Both the position numbers and the translations under genes were made by a program. A stretch of DNA of 64,000 nucleotides, from contig NZ_JAMWYK010000002.1 of NCBI RefSeq assembly GCF_023893635.1, positions 124,001 through 188,000 of the forward strand, read 5' to 3'. Of the stretch, positions 43,495 through 52,297 are shown one piece after another. Within the stretch, counting starts at the first letter, position 1. Each line of letters opens with the position of its first letter. The notes below the pieces were generated by a model that saw only the letters and a list, made by a program, of their open reading frames with translations, had not been told where the DNA came from and ran no database searches. This stretch comes from Fructobacillus apis (GTDB taxonomy: Bacteria > Bacillota > Bacilli > Lactobacillales > Lactobacillaceae).

Positions 43495-44790
43495 TTATTG
43501 AAAGTCAGCGACGCTTGTTTCTGACGGCTTCAAGTTCTGCCAGTCAGTTGACAAGAATCGATTGTTCATTTGATAGTTAGGTGCTTGGTAGTCACCAGAC
43601 AAGAATGGGTTCAAGAATTGATCCAACGCTAACCAACCACGCCATCCGATGTGAATGGTGTCTTGCATGAAGAAGTCTTCGCCACCACGACGGGACAAGT
43701 CCGCAATGTTGTTGAAGCCTTGGCTGCGCAACTGGTACTTAATCTTTGAAACAGATTCTTGGTACATGTCGTTATTCAAGCCAGTGTAATCCATCCAACG
43801 CTTGTTAACAGGCGTGATGACGAATTCCACTTCCGTGTTGTTCTTCGCAAAGGTTTCCAATACAGCTTGGAAGTAAGCATACTCGACGGATTGCGTGTAA
43901 TCGTAGCTCTTTTGAACACCCTTCAACGCACCCTTTTCAGGCATGATTCGCGTACTGTAGAACGAATTCTTGATACGGAAATCGTTGTTAGTCGTGTTCT
44001 TTTGACCTTCATCGTAACCGATACGGTCCAAGGCATTCTTTGAGTAAACCTTTGGCAACGGACGGTCATCCTTCTTCACTTGCTTCTTGTAGTTTGAAGA
44101 AGAGGAATCCAATTGCGTGAACAAGGCGTCCTGGCGAGCCAAGACTTGACGCTTGACCTTCAAGGTTGAGCGGTCCGTGTGGTTCAAGGCCTTACCTTCA
44201 GCTACCTTGGTCAACAAGCGGTTGTAGTAAGCGCTGTTTTTAACCACGTTTTGCTTCTTGACTTGTTGGGCCATGAACTGATCCGTCTGAGATGGCGTGT
44301 TACCATCCATACCGAGCAACCAGTCCACCACTTGAAGTGGTGAGTAGAAGAGGTCAAAGGCGGCGTCCGTTCCCGTCTTCGTAAACCACTGTGGGGAAAC
44401 GATGAAGACGGCCTTCTTTTTCTTCAAACCATCAGGCATTTCTTGCATGTTCAAGAAGTGCACCATTGATTCTGAACCCGCCTTTCCCAACATGAATGGG
44501 CGGTAGTTACGGTTGTACTTTTCCGCCAAAACCGATGGGTGGAGGGAATCAAAACGTGACAGTTCGGAAGAACCAAAGAACGGTACGTAGTTCACTTGCT
44601 TATTACGGAAGGCAGCGTTCTTAACCGCTTCACCCTTCACGAGTTTTGCTGAGAAAGAAACCGAAGCTTCTTGTAAGTCTTTTTGACTGTAATTTGTCAA
44701 AGAGAGTGGTAGAAAGAAGACCAATGCCAACAATAGAAAAGCTGCAAGCACTGGACCAAAAATCTGCCAGAGTTTTTTCTTGTCAGACAT
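43495..44790 (-). CDS. dltD: D-alanyl-lipoteichoic acid biosynthesis protein DltD
   Basis: 431 residues. One N-terminal membrane helix (about 9-30), then an extracellular SGNH-hydrolase-like domain with the catalytic Ser in FFGSSELSRFD and the C-terminal DxxH pair in DTIHIGWRGW. It hands D-Ala to lipoteichoic acid on the outer face. Fifth gene of dltXABCD. Confidence 0.95.
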   Translation of the reverse strand: MSDKKKLWQIFGPVLAAFLLLALVFFLPLSLTNYSQKDLQEASVSFSAKLVKGEAVKNAAFRNKQVNYVPFFGSSELSRFDSLHPSVLAEKYNRNYRPFMLGKAGSESMVHFLNMQEMPDGLKKKKAVFIVSPQWFTKTGTDAAFDLFYSPLQVVDWLLGMDGNTPSQTDQFMAQQVKKQNVVKNSAYYNRLLTKVAEGKALNHTDRSTLKVKRQVLARQDALFTQLDSSSSNYKKQVKKDDRPLPKVYSKNALDRIGYDEGQKNTTNNDFRIKNSFYSTRIMPEKGALKGVQKSYDYTQSVEYAYFQAVLETFAKNNTEVEFVITPVNKRWMDYTGLNNDMYQESVSKIKYQLRSQGFNNIADLSRRGGEDFFMQDTIHIGWRGWLALDQFLNPFLSGDYQAPNYQMNNRFLSTDWQNLKPSETSVADFQ

Positions 44791-44796
44791 TTTGTC

Positions 44797-45033
44797 TTAT
44801 CCCATCAATGATTCTACTTTAGCGATAATCTTGTTGGCAGTGTCCCAGTCTTCACGGTTGAATTCTGAAACGGGTGCTTGGATACCGAAACGGCCTTCCA
44901 ATTCCAACAACAATTCAACAGTTGCCATTGAGTCCAACAAACCTGAATCAAAAAGGTTTTCGTCCATTTGATCAGCCATGTCTTCACCAATGATGTTGTT
45001 CAATACTTCTAATACGCCTGCTTTTACGTCCAT
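44797..45033 (-). CDS. dltC: D-alanyl carrier protein DltC
   Basis: 78 residues. The phosphopantetheine serine is in [15 protein letters not shown]. It accepts D-Ala from DltA and docks to DltB. Confidence 0.96.
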   Translation of the reverse strand: MDVKAGVLEVLNNIIGEDMADQMDENLFDSGLLDSMATVELLLELEGRFGIQAPVSEFNREDWDTANKIIAKVESLMG

Positions 45034-45073
45034 GAGTGTAACTCCTCTTAACTAATATAATTCAATTTAAATT

Positions 45074-46297
45074 TTAACGGTGGAACCAGAATGTGTCCAG
45101 GAAGCCACAGAAGACCAAGAAGGTCAAAATGACAAAGTGGAAAGTCAAAACGACTGCGAAACATTCTGTGAACTTGTTGTGCGGAATCTTGTCCTTGTGC
45201 TTCCGCTTGAAACGAATCCAAGCGTCGTTCACTGCCATTCCGGTCGCGTGCATCAAACCGTAGACCACGTAGAACCAAGTCAACCCGTGCCACAGTCCCA
45301 TGACAAGCATGTTGACGAAGTAGGCAATGGTTGAAACCGTGTTGCGGTTCTTAATCCACTTGTTCTTCAAGAACAAGAAGACAAAACGCATGAAGACAAA
45401 GTCACGGAACCAGAAGGAAAGTGACATGTGCCAGCGATTCCAGAATTCCTTGATGTTCTTTGCCCCGTAAGGCTTGTTGAAGTTGATTGGTGACTCAATT
45501 CCCATCACGTATGAGATGGCCAACGCGAAGAGTGAGTATCCAGCAAAATCAAAGAACAAGTACATTCCGTATGAGTAAGCGACGGGAATCAACCACCATG
45601 ACAAGATCATGCCGTGGTGTGCATCTGACATCGCTTGGTTCTGGAAGTATGGGTAAATGATTTGTCCAAAGTAGTAAGACAAGATGAACTTGTATACAAA
45701 TCCTAAGAACAACTTCTTCGTTGCTTCACCCAACAATTCAATGTAACGAGAACGTTCTGGGGCAACCGCCGCATCCTTTGCAAAGCGTGAGTAACGGTCG
45801 ATTGGTCCAGATGACAACGTTGGCATGAAGAGCATGAAGCGGAGGAACATCACTGGCTTGAAGTCGTGGGTCACGCCGTCACGGGTTTCGATGATCATTC
45901 CAACAGAACGGAAAGTTAAGTAGGAAATTCCCAAGAAACCAAAGAGTGACAACTGTGCCTTAAACATCCCCGTTCCCGCGATTCGAACCAAGATGATTGG
46001 CAGAATGGACAGGAAGGAAGCCAGGTAGAAGACCAAAGCCGAATTGGCTCTCTTCCGGTAGGTGATGTATCCCCAGACCAAGAAGAACTGCCAGATGGAA
46101 TAACCGATTAAGGCAATTCCCTGATTAATGTAGTGCCCTTCGTCAAAGATTAAGAAGATAAAGGCCAATGAGACCAGAATTTCATAAGTGACAAAGCGCT
46201 TTCCGAAGTACAACCCGATTGCCAATGGCAGCAAAGCGACCAAGAGGTACAAGAAGTAGGTCGGATCTCCGTATGGTTGTAAATTAAGCATTACCAT
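45074..46297 (-). CDS. dltB: D-alanyl transfer MBOAT protein DltB
   Basis: 407 residues with about 11 membrane segments. MBOAT O-acyltransferase with the catalytic His in MGLWHGLTWFYVVYG and LSSGPIDRYSRF. Moves D-Ala from DltC across the membrane. It overlaps dltA by 14 bases; either the ATG at 46297 or that at 46291 could start it. Confidence 0.96.
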   Translation of the reverse strand: MVMLNLQPYGDPTYFLYLLVALLPLAIGLYFGKRFVTYEILVSLAFIFLIFDEGHYINQGIALIGYSIWQFFLVWGYITYRKRANSALVFYLASFLSILPIILVRIAGTGMFKAQLSLFGFLGISYLTFRSVGMIIETRDGVTHDFKPVMFLRFMLFMPTLSSGPIDRYSRFAKDAAVAPERSRYIELLGEATKKLFLGFVYKFILSYYFGQIIYPYFQNQAMSDAHHGMILSWWLIPVAYSYGMYLFFDFAGYSLFALAISYVMGIESPINFNKPYGAKNIKEFWNRWHMSLSFWFRDFVFMRFVFLFLKNKWIKNRNTVSTIAYFVNMLVMGLWHGLTWFYVVYGLMHATGMAVNDAWIRFKRKHKDKIPHNKFTECFAVVLTFHFVILTFLVFCGFLDTFWFHR

Positions 46298-47813
46298 TCA
46301 CCTCGGCAATCAATCCCTTCAGATCAATCTTACCGTTTTGCGTTAACGGCATTTCGTCGCGGTAGATGAAACGAGAAGGCATCATGTATGGCATGATGAC
46401 ATCCTTCAATTCATCCTTGATGGCGTTTGTTAAGTCCATTGGCTTTTCAAAGTCGTTGTCCTTTGCGACAACGATGGCCAAGAGTTGCTTAACTTCGCCG
46501 TTTTGGTCGTAGCGTGGCACAGCGGCTGCTTGTTCCACCCATGAAGACTGCGTCAAGTGTTGGGCCACTTCTTCCAATTCGATACGGAATCCGTGCAACT
46601 TGATTTGGAAGTCCATGCGACCCTTGTAGTGCAAGAGACCGTCTTCGTCAGCGAAGCACAGGTCACCCGTGCGATAACCAGGTTGTCCGTCAACGTCCAA
46701 GAAGGCCGCTTTTGTCTTTTCAGGGTTGTTCAAGTACCCCTTTGAAACGGCTGGTCCAGAAAGAACCAATTCGCCGGATTCACCAGTTGGCAAGACTTTG
46801 CCTTCCTTATCCATGATGGTAGCGACCATGTCTTCTTTCATGTAACCGATTGGCAACTTGTCATACTTGGAAAGCACGTCGTCCGTGATTTCCAAAGCAG
46901 AAACGGCAACCGTTGCTTCCGTTGGACCGTACGTGTTGTAAATCTTTGCTTCAGGGAAACGTTCGCGCAACTTCTTAGCCGTTGCAGACGTCAACACTTC
47001 ACCACAGAACAAGAGAGTCTTCATGTTTGGGTAGTTTTCCTGAGTAAAGTCAGGTGAGAGCAAAGCCACGTTGGCAAATGAAGGCGTTGAAACCCAACGG
47101 TCCAATTCCATCTTTGGCAAAGCGGCGAAAAGTTGCTTGAAGTCATCGCCGACTTCCTTTGGCAAAGCCTTCATCACACCACCGGTGAGCAAGGCACCCG
47201 CCCATGACATCACAGAAACGTCGAATGAGAACGGTGCTTGGGCCAAGATGTTTTGGTTGTCCTTCAAATCGTAGTCTGATGAAAGCAACCAGTTAATGTA
47301 AGAAAGTGCGTTCTTGTGTGAAATCTGAACACCCTTTGGCTTACCAGTCGTACCGGAAGTAAAGATGATGTAGTAGTTGTCGTCACCTTCAACACCATGG
47401 GTGATTTCGTAGTCCTTACCAGCAGTAAAGGCGGCCTTCAAAGCATCGCCTTGCACAACTGGAACGGAGTCAATCGTCAATGGCAATTCATCCAAGGCGA
47501 TAACCGCTGCTGGTTGACCGATTTCCAAGATGTTTTCGATTCGGTCGTTCGTTGAATCCTTGTCGACTGGTGCGTAAGCGTGACCAGACTTAACGGCTGC
47601 CAAGAAAGCGGCAACCATTTCGAATTGGTGGCCACCAAAGACCATGATTGGTGCCTTGTCGGCCAAGTTTTGGTCGTCCAAGTAAGCCGCAAGTGAATCA
47701 GAGTAAGCCTTCAATTCACCGTAAGTGTGCGTCACACCCATTTCGTCGTAGGCGATTTGGTTGGGGTTTTCGACGGCGTATGCGTCGATCTGCTTGTAAA
47801 TATTTTCAATCAT
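46284..47813 (-). CDS. dltA: D-alanine-DltC ligase DltA
   Basis: 509 residues. Adenylation-family enzyme: ATP loop FTSGTTGKPKGVQISH, YNTYGPTEATVAVS, GYRTGDL and the C-terminal catalytic Lys in NGKIDLKGL. Activates D-Ala and loads it on DltC. Confidence 0.97.
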   Translation of the reverse strand: MIENIYKQIDAYAVENPNQIAYDEMGVTHTYGELKAYSDSLAAYLDDQNLADKAPIMVFGGHQFEMVAAFLAAVKSGHAYAPVDKDSTNDRIENILEIGQPAAVIALDELPLTIDSVPVVQGDALKAAFTAGKDYEITHGVEGDDNYYIIFTSGTTGKPKGVQISHKNALSYINWLLSSDYDLKDNQNILAQAPFSFDVSVMSWAGALLTGGVMKALPKEVGDDFKQLFAALPKMELDRWVSTPSFANVALLSPDFTQENYPNMKTLLFCGEVLTSATAKKLRERFPEAKIYNTYGPTEATVAVSALEITDDVLSKYDKLPIGYMKEDMVATIMDKEGKVLPTGESGELVLSGPAVSKGYLNNPEKTKAAFLDVDGQPGYRTGDLCFADEDGLLHYKGRMDFQIKLHGFRIELEEVAQHLTQSSWVEQAAAVPRYDQNGEVKQLLAIVVAKDNDFEKPMDLTNAIKDELKDVIMPYMMPSRFIYRDEMPLTQNGKIDLKGLIAEVNGNA

Positions 47814-47825
47814 TAGTTAAACCTC

Positions 47826-47966
47826 TTAGAACTCGTTATAGATAAAGTTTCCACCGGTTACACCAGAGTATCCGTATAAGTAAATTAAAAACAACATGAT
47901 CAAAAAGTAGACCAGGGTTTTCGTGACAAAGGCAACCCAAGGCCTTTTTATGAAGCGTTGAAACAT
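47826..47966 (-). CDS. dltX: DltX, small membrane peptide of the dlt operon
   Basis: 46 residues: basic start MFQRFIKRPWVAFVTK, one membrane helix (LVYFLIMLFLIYLYGY) and the conserved end FIYNEF. It lies 12 bases before dltA, as in most Firmicutes dlt operons. The C-terminal motif is needed for D-Ala transfer in studied species. GGGGG 9 bases upstream serves as a weak ribosome site. Confidence 0.92.
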   Translation of the reverse strand: MFQRFIKRPWVAFVTKTLVYFLIMLFLIYLYGYSGVTGGNFIYNEF

Positions 47967-48005
47967 CGTGTCATGCCCCCAAATTCATTACAATTAGTGT
48001 ATAAT

Positions 48006-48054
48006 TAGCGGCATAAACGCCACTAAGTTACAGTAAAATACTTCGCCTATTATA
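48006..48054 (-). promoter_or_regulatory. dlt promoter and leader hairpin
   Basis: Minus strand: TATACA, 16-base spacer and extended -10 TGCTATAAT (hexamer 48054-48049), start near 48042. In the leader TTAGTGGC pairs with GCCGCTAA (48006-48027) around a 6-base loop. Confidence 0.5.
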
Positions 48055-48112
48055 GCACAAATTAGACTGCTGTATAGGTGCTCTAAATTGCTTAAGAACA
48101 AAGAAGGTACTG

Positions 48113-49333
48113 ATGTTTCAAAGATGTCTAAAAAAATTGGCCGAGCTGGATTTGACTTTTTCAAAACGCTTGCCAGTTTACACGCTATTTGCCGCTTTTA
48201 AAAAGATGGTGCCACTCGTCATCATCAACGTGTACTTGCACCTCTTTTCAAAACTGTTCCTCGACCCGGCGGCGCTGTTACCGGCCGTCCTCCACATCAA
48301 AATCAAACCATCGCCTATCTATCAAAACATCATGTTTTTGACGTCGGCCTTTGACTACTTAGTCATCGCCTTCGTCATGGCTTTGTGGACGAAGAACTAT
48401 TTAAATAAGAAACTACAGGTTTTTGGATACGAAAAAGATAACCTGTTGCCAATTCTGGTGAACTTCACTTTGGCGCTTTCCTACGGGTTTGCAACGTACA
48501 GTCCGGCCAACCAAAACGCCTTGCACCTGTTAATTCCTCTGTTGCTGACCCACCTGGCGAACATGTCCTTCATCACGATGACCCGCCTTTCAAAGGGCCG
48601 GTTCCCCGACTTCGGTTTCGCCTACCTGCTTTGGGCAGCGGTCATTTTGGCGATTGTATCCTACTTGTACGGGCACATGCCATCCGAGTTGATTACAAAC
48701 GCTTACTCAAGTTTCTTCTCATTGTCATTCTTCTCCCACTGGTATGGCCTGCTCTTGATTGCTATCTTAGCCCCCGTCGTCTTTAGCATCGGTTTGGCTG
48801 TTCCAAGCGATTTAGGAACAACGGCGCCGGACTTGGCCCAGGTGAACAGCAACTTGAACGCGGTTTACCAGGCTGTGATGGCGCAGTTGCCATCACCAGC
48901 AAACCCCTACTCCGTTTTGACGACGTCGATGATGATCGGGGGTGTTGGGGCGGCGTTGGCTCTCGCCATCGTCTTGGTGTTTTCAAAGAACAAGAAAACA
49001 CGTCGCCTGGGGTTATTCGCCCTTTTGCCCGCCATCTTTGACTCAAGCAAGATTCTGGCCTACGGTTACCCGCTCTTCTTCCGCCCCTTGATGCTGGTTC
49101 CGATGCTTCTGGCATCCGTCTACGGTACGCTGCTCACGGCGGCGTCAATCCTTTCAGGATTTGCACGACCAACGGTCTTTGTGGTGCCAAATAACACGCC
49201 GCACGTGCTGCTGGCCTTCTTCGCCTCACAGACACCCTTCCGATCACTAGGCATCACGTTACTCGTCTTGTTCGGGGCATGCCTGATTTACTGGCCATTT
49301 GTGAAAGCGGATGAATTGGGGGAACGCCGATGA
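48113..49333 (+). CDS. Degenerate PTS EIIC-like membrane protein (lactose/cellobiose type)
   Basis: 406 residues with about ten membrane segments. The overall layout and the block NPYSVLTTSMMIGGVGAAL, then FSKNKKTRRLGLFALLPAIF and YPLFFRPLMLVPMLLASV, follow the EIIC domain of the lactose/cellobiose family. The sugar-contacting NEP-type motif (usually FNINEPIxFGLPIVLNP) reads FDSSKILAYGYPLFFRP, so its Glu is lost. No EIIA/EIIB domain is attached or nearby. It overlaps the next gene (ATGA), so the pair forms an operon divergent from dlt. Probably not a sugar permease any more; a role in the envelope is a guess from the neighbours. Confidence 0.7.
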   Translation: MFQRCLKKLAELDLTFSKRLPVYTLFAAFKKMVPLVIINVYLHLFSKLFLDPAALLPAVLHIKIKPSPIYQNIMFLTSAFDYLVIAFVMALWTKNYLNKKLQVFGYEKDNLLPILVNFTLALSYGFATYSPANQNALHLLIPLLLTHLANMSFITMTRLSKGRFPDFGFAYLLWAAVILAIVSYLYGHMPSELITNAYSSFFSLSFFSHWYGLLLIAILAPVVFSIGLAVPSDLGTTAPDLAQVNSNLNAVYQAVMAQLPSPANPYSVLTTSMMIGGVGAALALAIVLVFSKNKKTRRLGLFALLPAIFDSSKILAYGYPLFFRPLMLVPMLLASVYGTLLTAASILSGFARPTVFVVPNNTPHVLLAFFASQTPFRSLGITLLVLFGACLIYWPFVKADELGERR

Positions 49334-50295
49334 CGAGATTAAAAACTGCGATGACTAAGATTCTTACTTATATGAAAAAAACGCTGACCTTCGTCAAGGA
49401 CTTGCCGAAGTCAGCTAAGCTGTCGCTCGTGTTAGCGATTGTCTTCGTGTCGATTCTAGGTGGGCTCGGCCGTACGTGGATGCTCTCCGAGCATCAAAAC
49501 GACCGAGCAATCCAGAAGGCGCGGATGGAACCTGTTATTTTCATCCCCGGTTCCTCGGCCACCATTCGTCGTTTCGACGATTTGATTGACACCCTGAATT
49601 CCGAGAGTAAGGCTGAAAACGCCCACTCCGTATTGAAGGTGCAGGTGGAAAAAGATGGTTCTTTGACCTACTCCGGTCACCTCTCGTCGTCTAACCGACA
49701 GCCCTTCATCGTTGTCGGTTTTGCACGAAACGAGGATAACTACCCCACCATTCAAGCGGACTCCCAGTCCATGGGAAAGGTGATGTCCGAGCTTCAAAGT
49801 AAGTACCACTTCCGTAATTTCTCCTCCATCGGTCACTCAAACGGTGGTTTGATCTGGACGGATTACTTGGAGAACTACTACTCAAGCCAGAGTTTCCACA
49901 TCCGGACGTTAATGACACTGGGTACCCCTTACAACTTCTCGGAGACTTCCTTAACAAAGAAGACCACGATGTTAAACGACTTCATCGAAGGGTCAGATAA
50001 CCTACCAAAGGACTTGAACGTTTACTCGATTGCCGGATCCGACGATTACACGGACGACGGTATCGTGAACGTGCAGTCGGTTTTGTCCGGAAAGTACATC
50101 TTCCAAAAGAAGGTGGCGAAGTACACGCAGACCACTGTTTCTGGCGACAACGCTTCGCACTCCGACTTACCGGAAAACCCCGAAGTTGTGAACCTAATTC
50201 GTGAGCTCATCTTGCAAAACAAGGGAAAGAACCCACGGACCAACGCTAACAAACTCAAGAACGTGACGAACAAAAACGATCGTCCGGATAACTAA
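49330..50295 (+). CDS. DUF915 alpha/beta hydrolase, membrane-anchored
   Basis: 321 residues. One N-terminal signal anchor (about 37-55, LSLVLAIVFVSILGGLG), then a hydrolase fold with VIFIPGSSATIRRF, the nucleophile elbow GHSNGGLIW, an acidic residue in SIAGSDDYTDDGIV and the His in DNASHSDLPENP. DUF915 proteins are secreted or surface hydrolases of lactic acid bacteria with unknown substrate, often esterases. Coupled by a 4-base overlap to the EIIC-like gene. Confidence 0.88.
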   Translation: MTRLKTAMTKILTYMKKTLTFVKDLPKSAKLSLVLAIVFVSILGGLGRTWMLSEHQNDRAIQKARMEPVIFIPGSSATIRRFDDLIDTLNSESKAENAHSVLKVQVEKDGSLTYSGHLSSSNRQPFIVVGFARNEDNYPTIQADSQSMGKVMSELQSKYHFRNFSSIGHSNGGLIWTDYLENYYSSQSFHIRTLMTLGTPYNFSETSLTKKTTMLNDFIEGSDNLPKDLNVYSIAGSDDYTDDGIVNVQSVLSGKYIFQKKVAKYTQTTVSGDNASHSDLPENPEVVNLIRELILQNKGKNPRTNANKLKNVTNKNDRPDN

Positions 50296-50309
50296 GAAAG
50301 GAGGCTTTT

Positions 50310-51200
50310 TTGCTCAAGGAAATGAATCACCCATTTAATAGAAGAAAGTCTTTTCTACTATTAATCACTTCCACCCTGCTCTTCCTCTTTACAGTTGGGA
50401 TGGCAGCTTCGGCTGATGACCCGGGCCAATTAAAGCCAAACAGCGATAATCCCTTCATCACCGACCGGGCAAAAATCCTGACTGATGAGACCAAGCAGGT
50501 CATCAATCAGCAGAACCAAAAGGCCAGCCAGGATGAAAAGCAGCCTCAAATTGCCGTGTTGACCGTCGATTCGACCGATGGCATGTCGATTGCCGATTTC
50601 ACCAACGAGCTAACGCTTGGCAAGAACTGGAAGGTTGGACAAAAGAAGGAAGACAACGGGATTCTTGTCGTCTTTGCTAAAAACGGCGGACAGAACAAGA
50701 TTCGTGTCGCCACCGGAACAGGTGCTGAAAGCTATCTGCCCGATGGAAAAATCCACCAGCTCTTCATCAAAAACCAAGAGAACCTAAAAAGCCAAGACAT
50801 GGAAAAAGTTGACCTTGGTATCAAACAGCTGCTGCTGGATATCGAAGCGTCTTACAACCAAGCACTCGGTGGCGCATCCGAAAAGAAGGATCCGCTTAAA
50901 GCTGTGAAATCCGGTCCAGGAATGATCGTTGCCGGTATGCTCGCCATCGTTCTTATCCTCTTGATCATCGCCGTCTGGAAATCCCTGAGCTCTTATCAAG
51001 CAAAGGACCCGGAACAAAGAGACCCTTCATCCGGAGCCGGCGACTTCTTCTGGGGCTTTCTCCTAGGCGACCTCCTCTCCTCCGGTCACCACCACTCATC
51101 CTACTGGGATGACGATGACGACCACTTCGGTGGTGGCGGTGGCTTTGGCGGCGGCGGCTTCGGGGGCGGAGACTTTGGCGGGGGCGGGTCTGACTTTTAG
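50310..51200 (+). CDS. TPM-domain protein with glycine-rich tail
   Basis: 296 residues from TTG 50310, 5 bases after AAGGAGG; an ATG four codons on is less well spaced. Signal peptide (about 10-37, ending SADD), TPM domain (about 45-185, FITDRAKILTDETKQVINQQ and TGTGAESYLPD), a membrane helix (GMIVAGMLAIVLILLIIAVW) and a C-terminal Gly/Asp-rich tail. This YgcG-like layout is commonly paired with LemA, as here. Role unknown; membrane-protein quality control has been proposed for the family. Confidence 0.88.
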   Translation: MLKEMNHPFNRRKSFLLLITSTLLFLFTVGMAASADDPGQLKPNSDNPFITDRAKILTDETKQVINQQNQKASQDEKQPQIAVLTVDSTDGMSIADFTNELTLGKNWKVGQKKEDNGILVVFAKNGGQNKIRVATGTGAESYLPDGKIHQLFIKNQENLKSQDMEKVDLGIKQLLLDIEASYNQALGGASEKKDPLKAVKSGPGMIVAGMLAIVLILLIIAVWKSLSSYQAKDPEQRDPSSGAGDFFWGFLLGDLLSSGHHHSSYWDDDDDHFGGGGGFGGGGFGGGDFGGGGSDF

Positions 51201-51266
51201 ACTTGCCAGAGACAAAGCGCTTCACCTAAAATGAATTTGTAATTTGAAATAGAAAAGGAAAATACT

Positions 51267-51893
51267 ATGACAGTGATTAACGCAAACACGCCCTTTTATC
51301 AAAAGCGCGGATTTCAAGTAACGGCGGGTATCGTTGCCGTTCTCTTGTTTCTCATCACGATGTTCGTTTCATCCTCTAACGGTTTGAACAAGAAGGAACA
51401 AAACGTCGACGCGGCAACCGGTGAAATCCAAACGGCCTTGCAGAACCGCGCGGACTTGATTCCGAACTTGGTAAACGCCGTGAAGGGTTCTCAAGGACAA
51501 GAATCTGCCATCTATGGCAAGATTGCGGATGCCCGCACGCAGTACAACCAGGCCAAGCAGTCATACGATAACGCTTCAAACCAGGACAAGAAGACCTCGG
51601 CCATGCAAGGTCAGGACCGCGCCTTCAACTTGATGGTTTCAACCATCCAAGAAAACTACCCTAATTTGAAGTCCTCCGACCAGATGGGTACGTTGATGGC
51701 TCAGATTGAAGGGGCTAACAACCGTGTGACTTATGAACGCAAGAAGTACAACCAAGCCGTCCAAGACTACAACAACAAGGTTGTCTCCTTCCCATCTTCA
51801 ATGGTAGCCGGCATGACTGGTCATTCTAAGTTGGCCTACTACCAAGCTGATGAAAGTGCACAGAAGAACCCGACGGTTGACTTCAGTAAGTAA
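51267..51893 (+). CDS. LemA family protein
   Basis: 208 residues. One N-terminal membrane helix (about 16-34), then a helical outside or inside domain with NKKEQNVDAATGEIQTALQN and RADLIPNLVNAVKG, the LemA signature. Partner of the TPM-domain gene upstream. Terminator at 51911-51936. Confidence 0.92.
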   Translation: MTVINANTPFYQKRGFQVTAGIVAVLLFLITMFVSSSNGLNKKEQNVDAATGEIQTALQNRADLIPNLVNAVKGSQGQESAIYGKIADARTQYNQAKQSYDNASNQDKKTSAMQGQDRAFNLMVSTIQENYPNLKSSDQMGTLMAQIEGANNRVTYERKKYNQAVQDYNNKVVSFPSSMVAGMTGHSKLAYYQADESAQKNPTVDFSK

Positions 51894-51910
51894 TCGTCAA
51901 AAGAACCGAC

Positions 51911-51936
51911 AAAACCGCTCTACGAGCGGTTTTTTT
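51911..51936 (+). terminator. Terminator after lemA
   Basis: AAAACCGCTC and GAGCGGTTTT with loop TAC, then more T. Confidence 0.85.
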
Positions 51937-51956
51937 GTGTCCAACATTTAGGCAAC

Positions 51957-51986
51957 AAAAAAACCCCAGACAAATTGCCTGGGGTT
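51957..51986 (-). terminator. Minus-strand terminator with no minus-strand gene
   Basis: AACCCCAG (51962-51969) and CTGGGGTT (51979-51986); on the minus strand it is followed by seven T. The 52.0-52.3 kb DNA that would feed it is AT-rich and has no convincing gene on that strand. Confidence 0.6.
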
Positions 51987-52234
51987 CTCCGATTCTCTCA
52001 TAAAGAATAATTCTAGTTTAACCGATTCTTTAAGAAAACGCAAGGAAAGTTTAAACGAAAATTAAATAAATTTTCTTTTTGAATTTAAACACAAAGTCAA
52101 AGCTCTTCCTACTCCCGTTTTTATAATACATTTCATCAGTCTGTGCTGAAGTAAACCTAATTTCTCCCTCTCTTTTTAAATTTTTAAATATATTCCAAAT
52201 AGTCATACAAAAAGTAGATTTTTGTTTAATACAA

Positions 52235-52243
52235 TGCTATAAT
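52235..52243 (+). promoter_or_regulatory. Extended -10 promoter of the AEC transporter
   Basis: TGCTATAAT with a perfect hexamer at 52238-52243; no clear -35. Leader of about 47 nt. The remaining 51987-52234 stretch holds nothing I can name. Confidence 0.55.
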
Positions 52244-52297
52244 TATTTGTCTAATAATTGACCAATTCATAACAAAAGAACGCTATTGGAGGCTTTT

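Noticed and set aside
51987-52285. AT-rich stretch as replication origin or transposon scar
   Set aside because: No DnaA-box cluster, no inverted terminal repeats or target duplication seen; only a promoter is visible.
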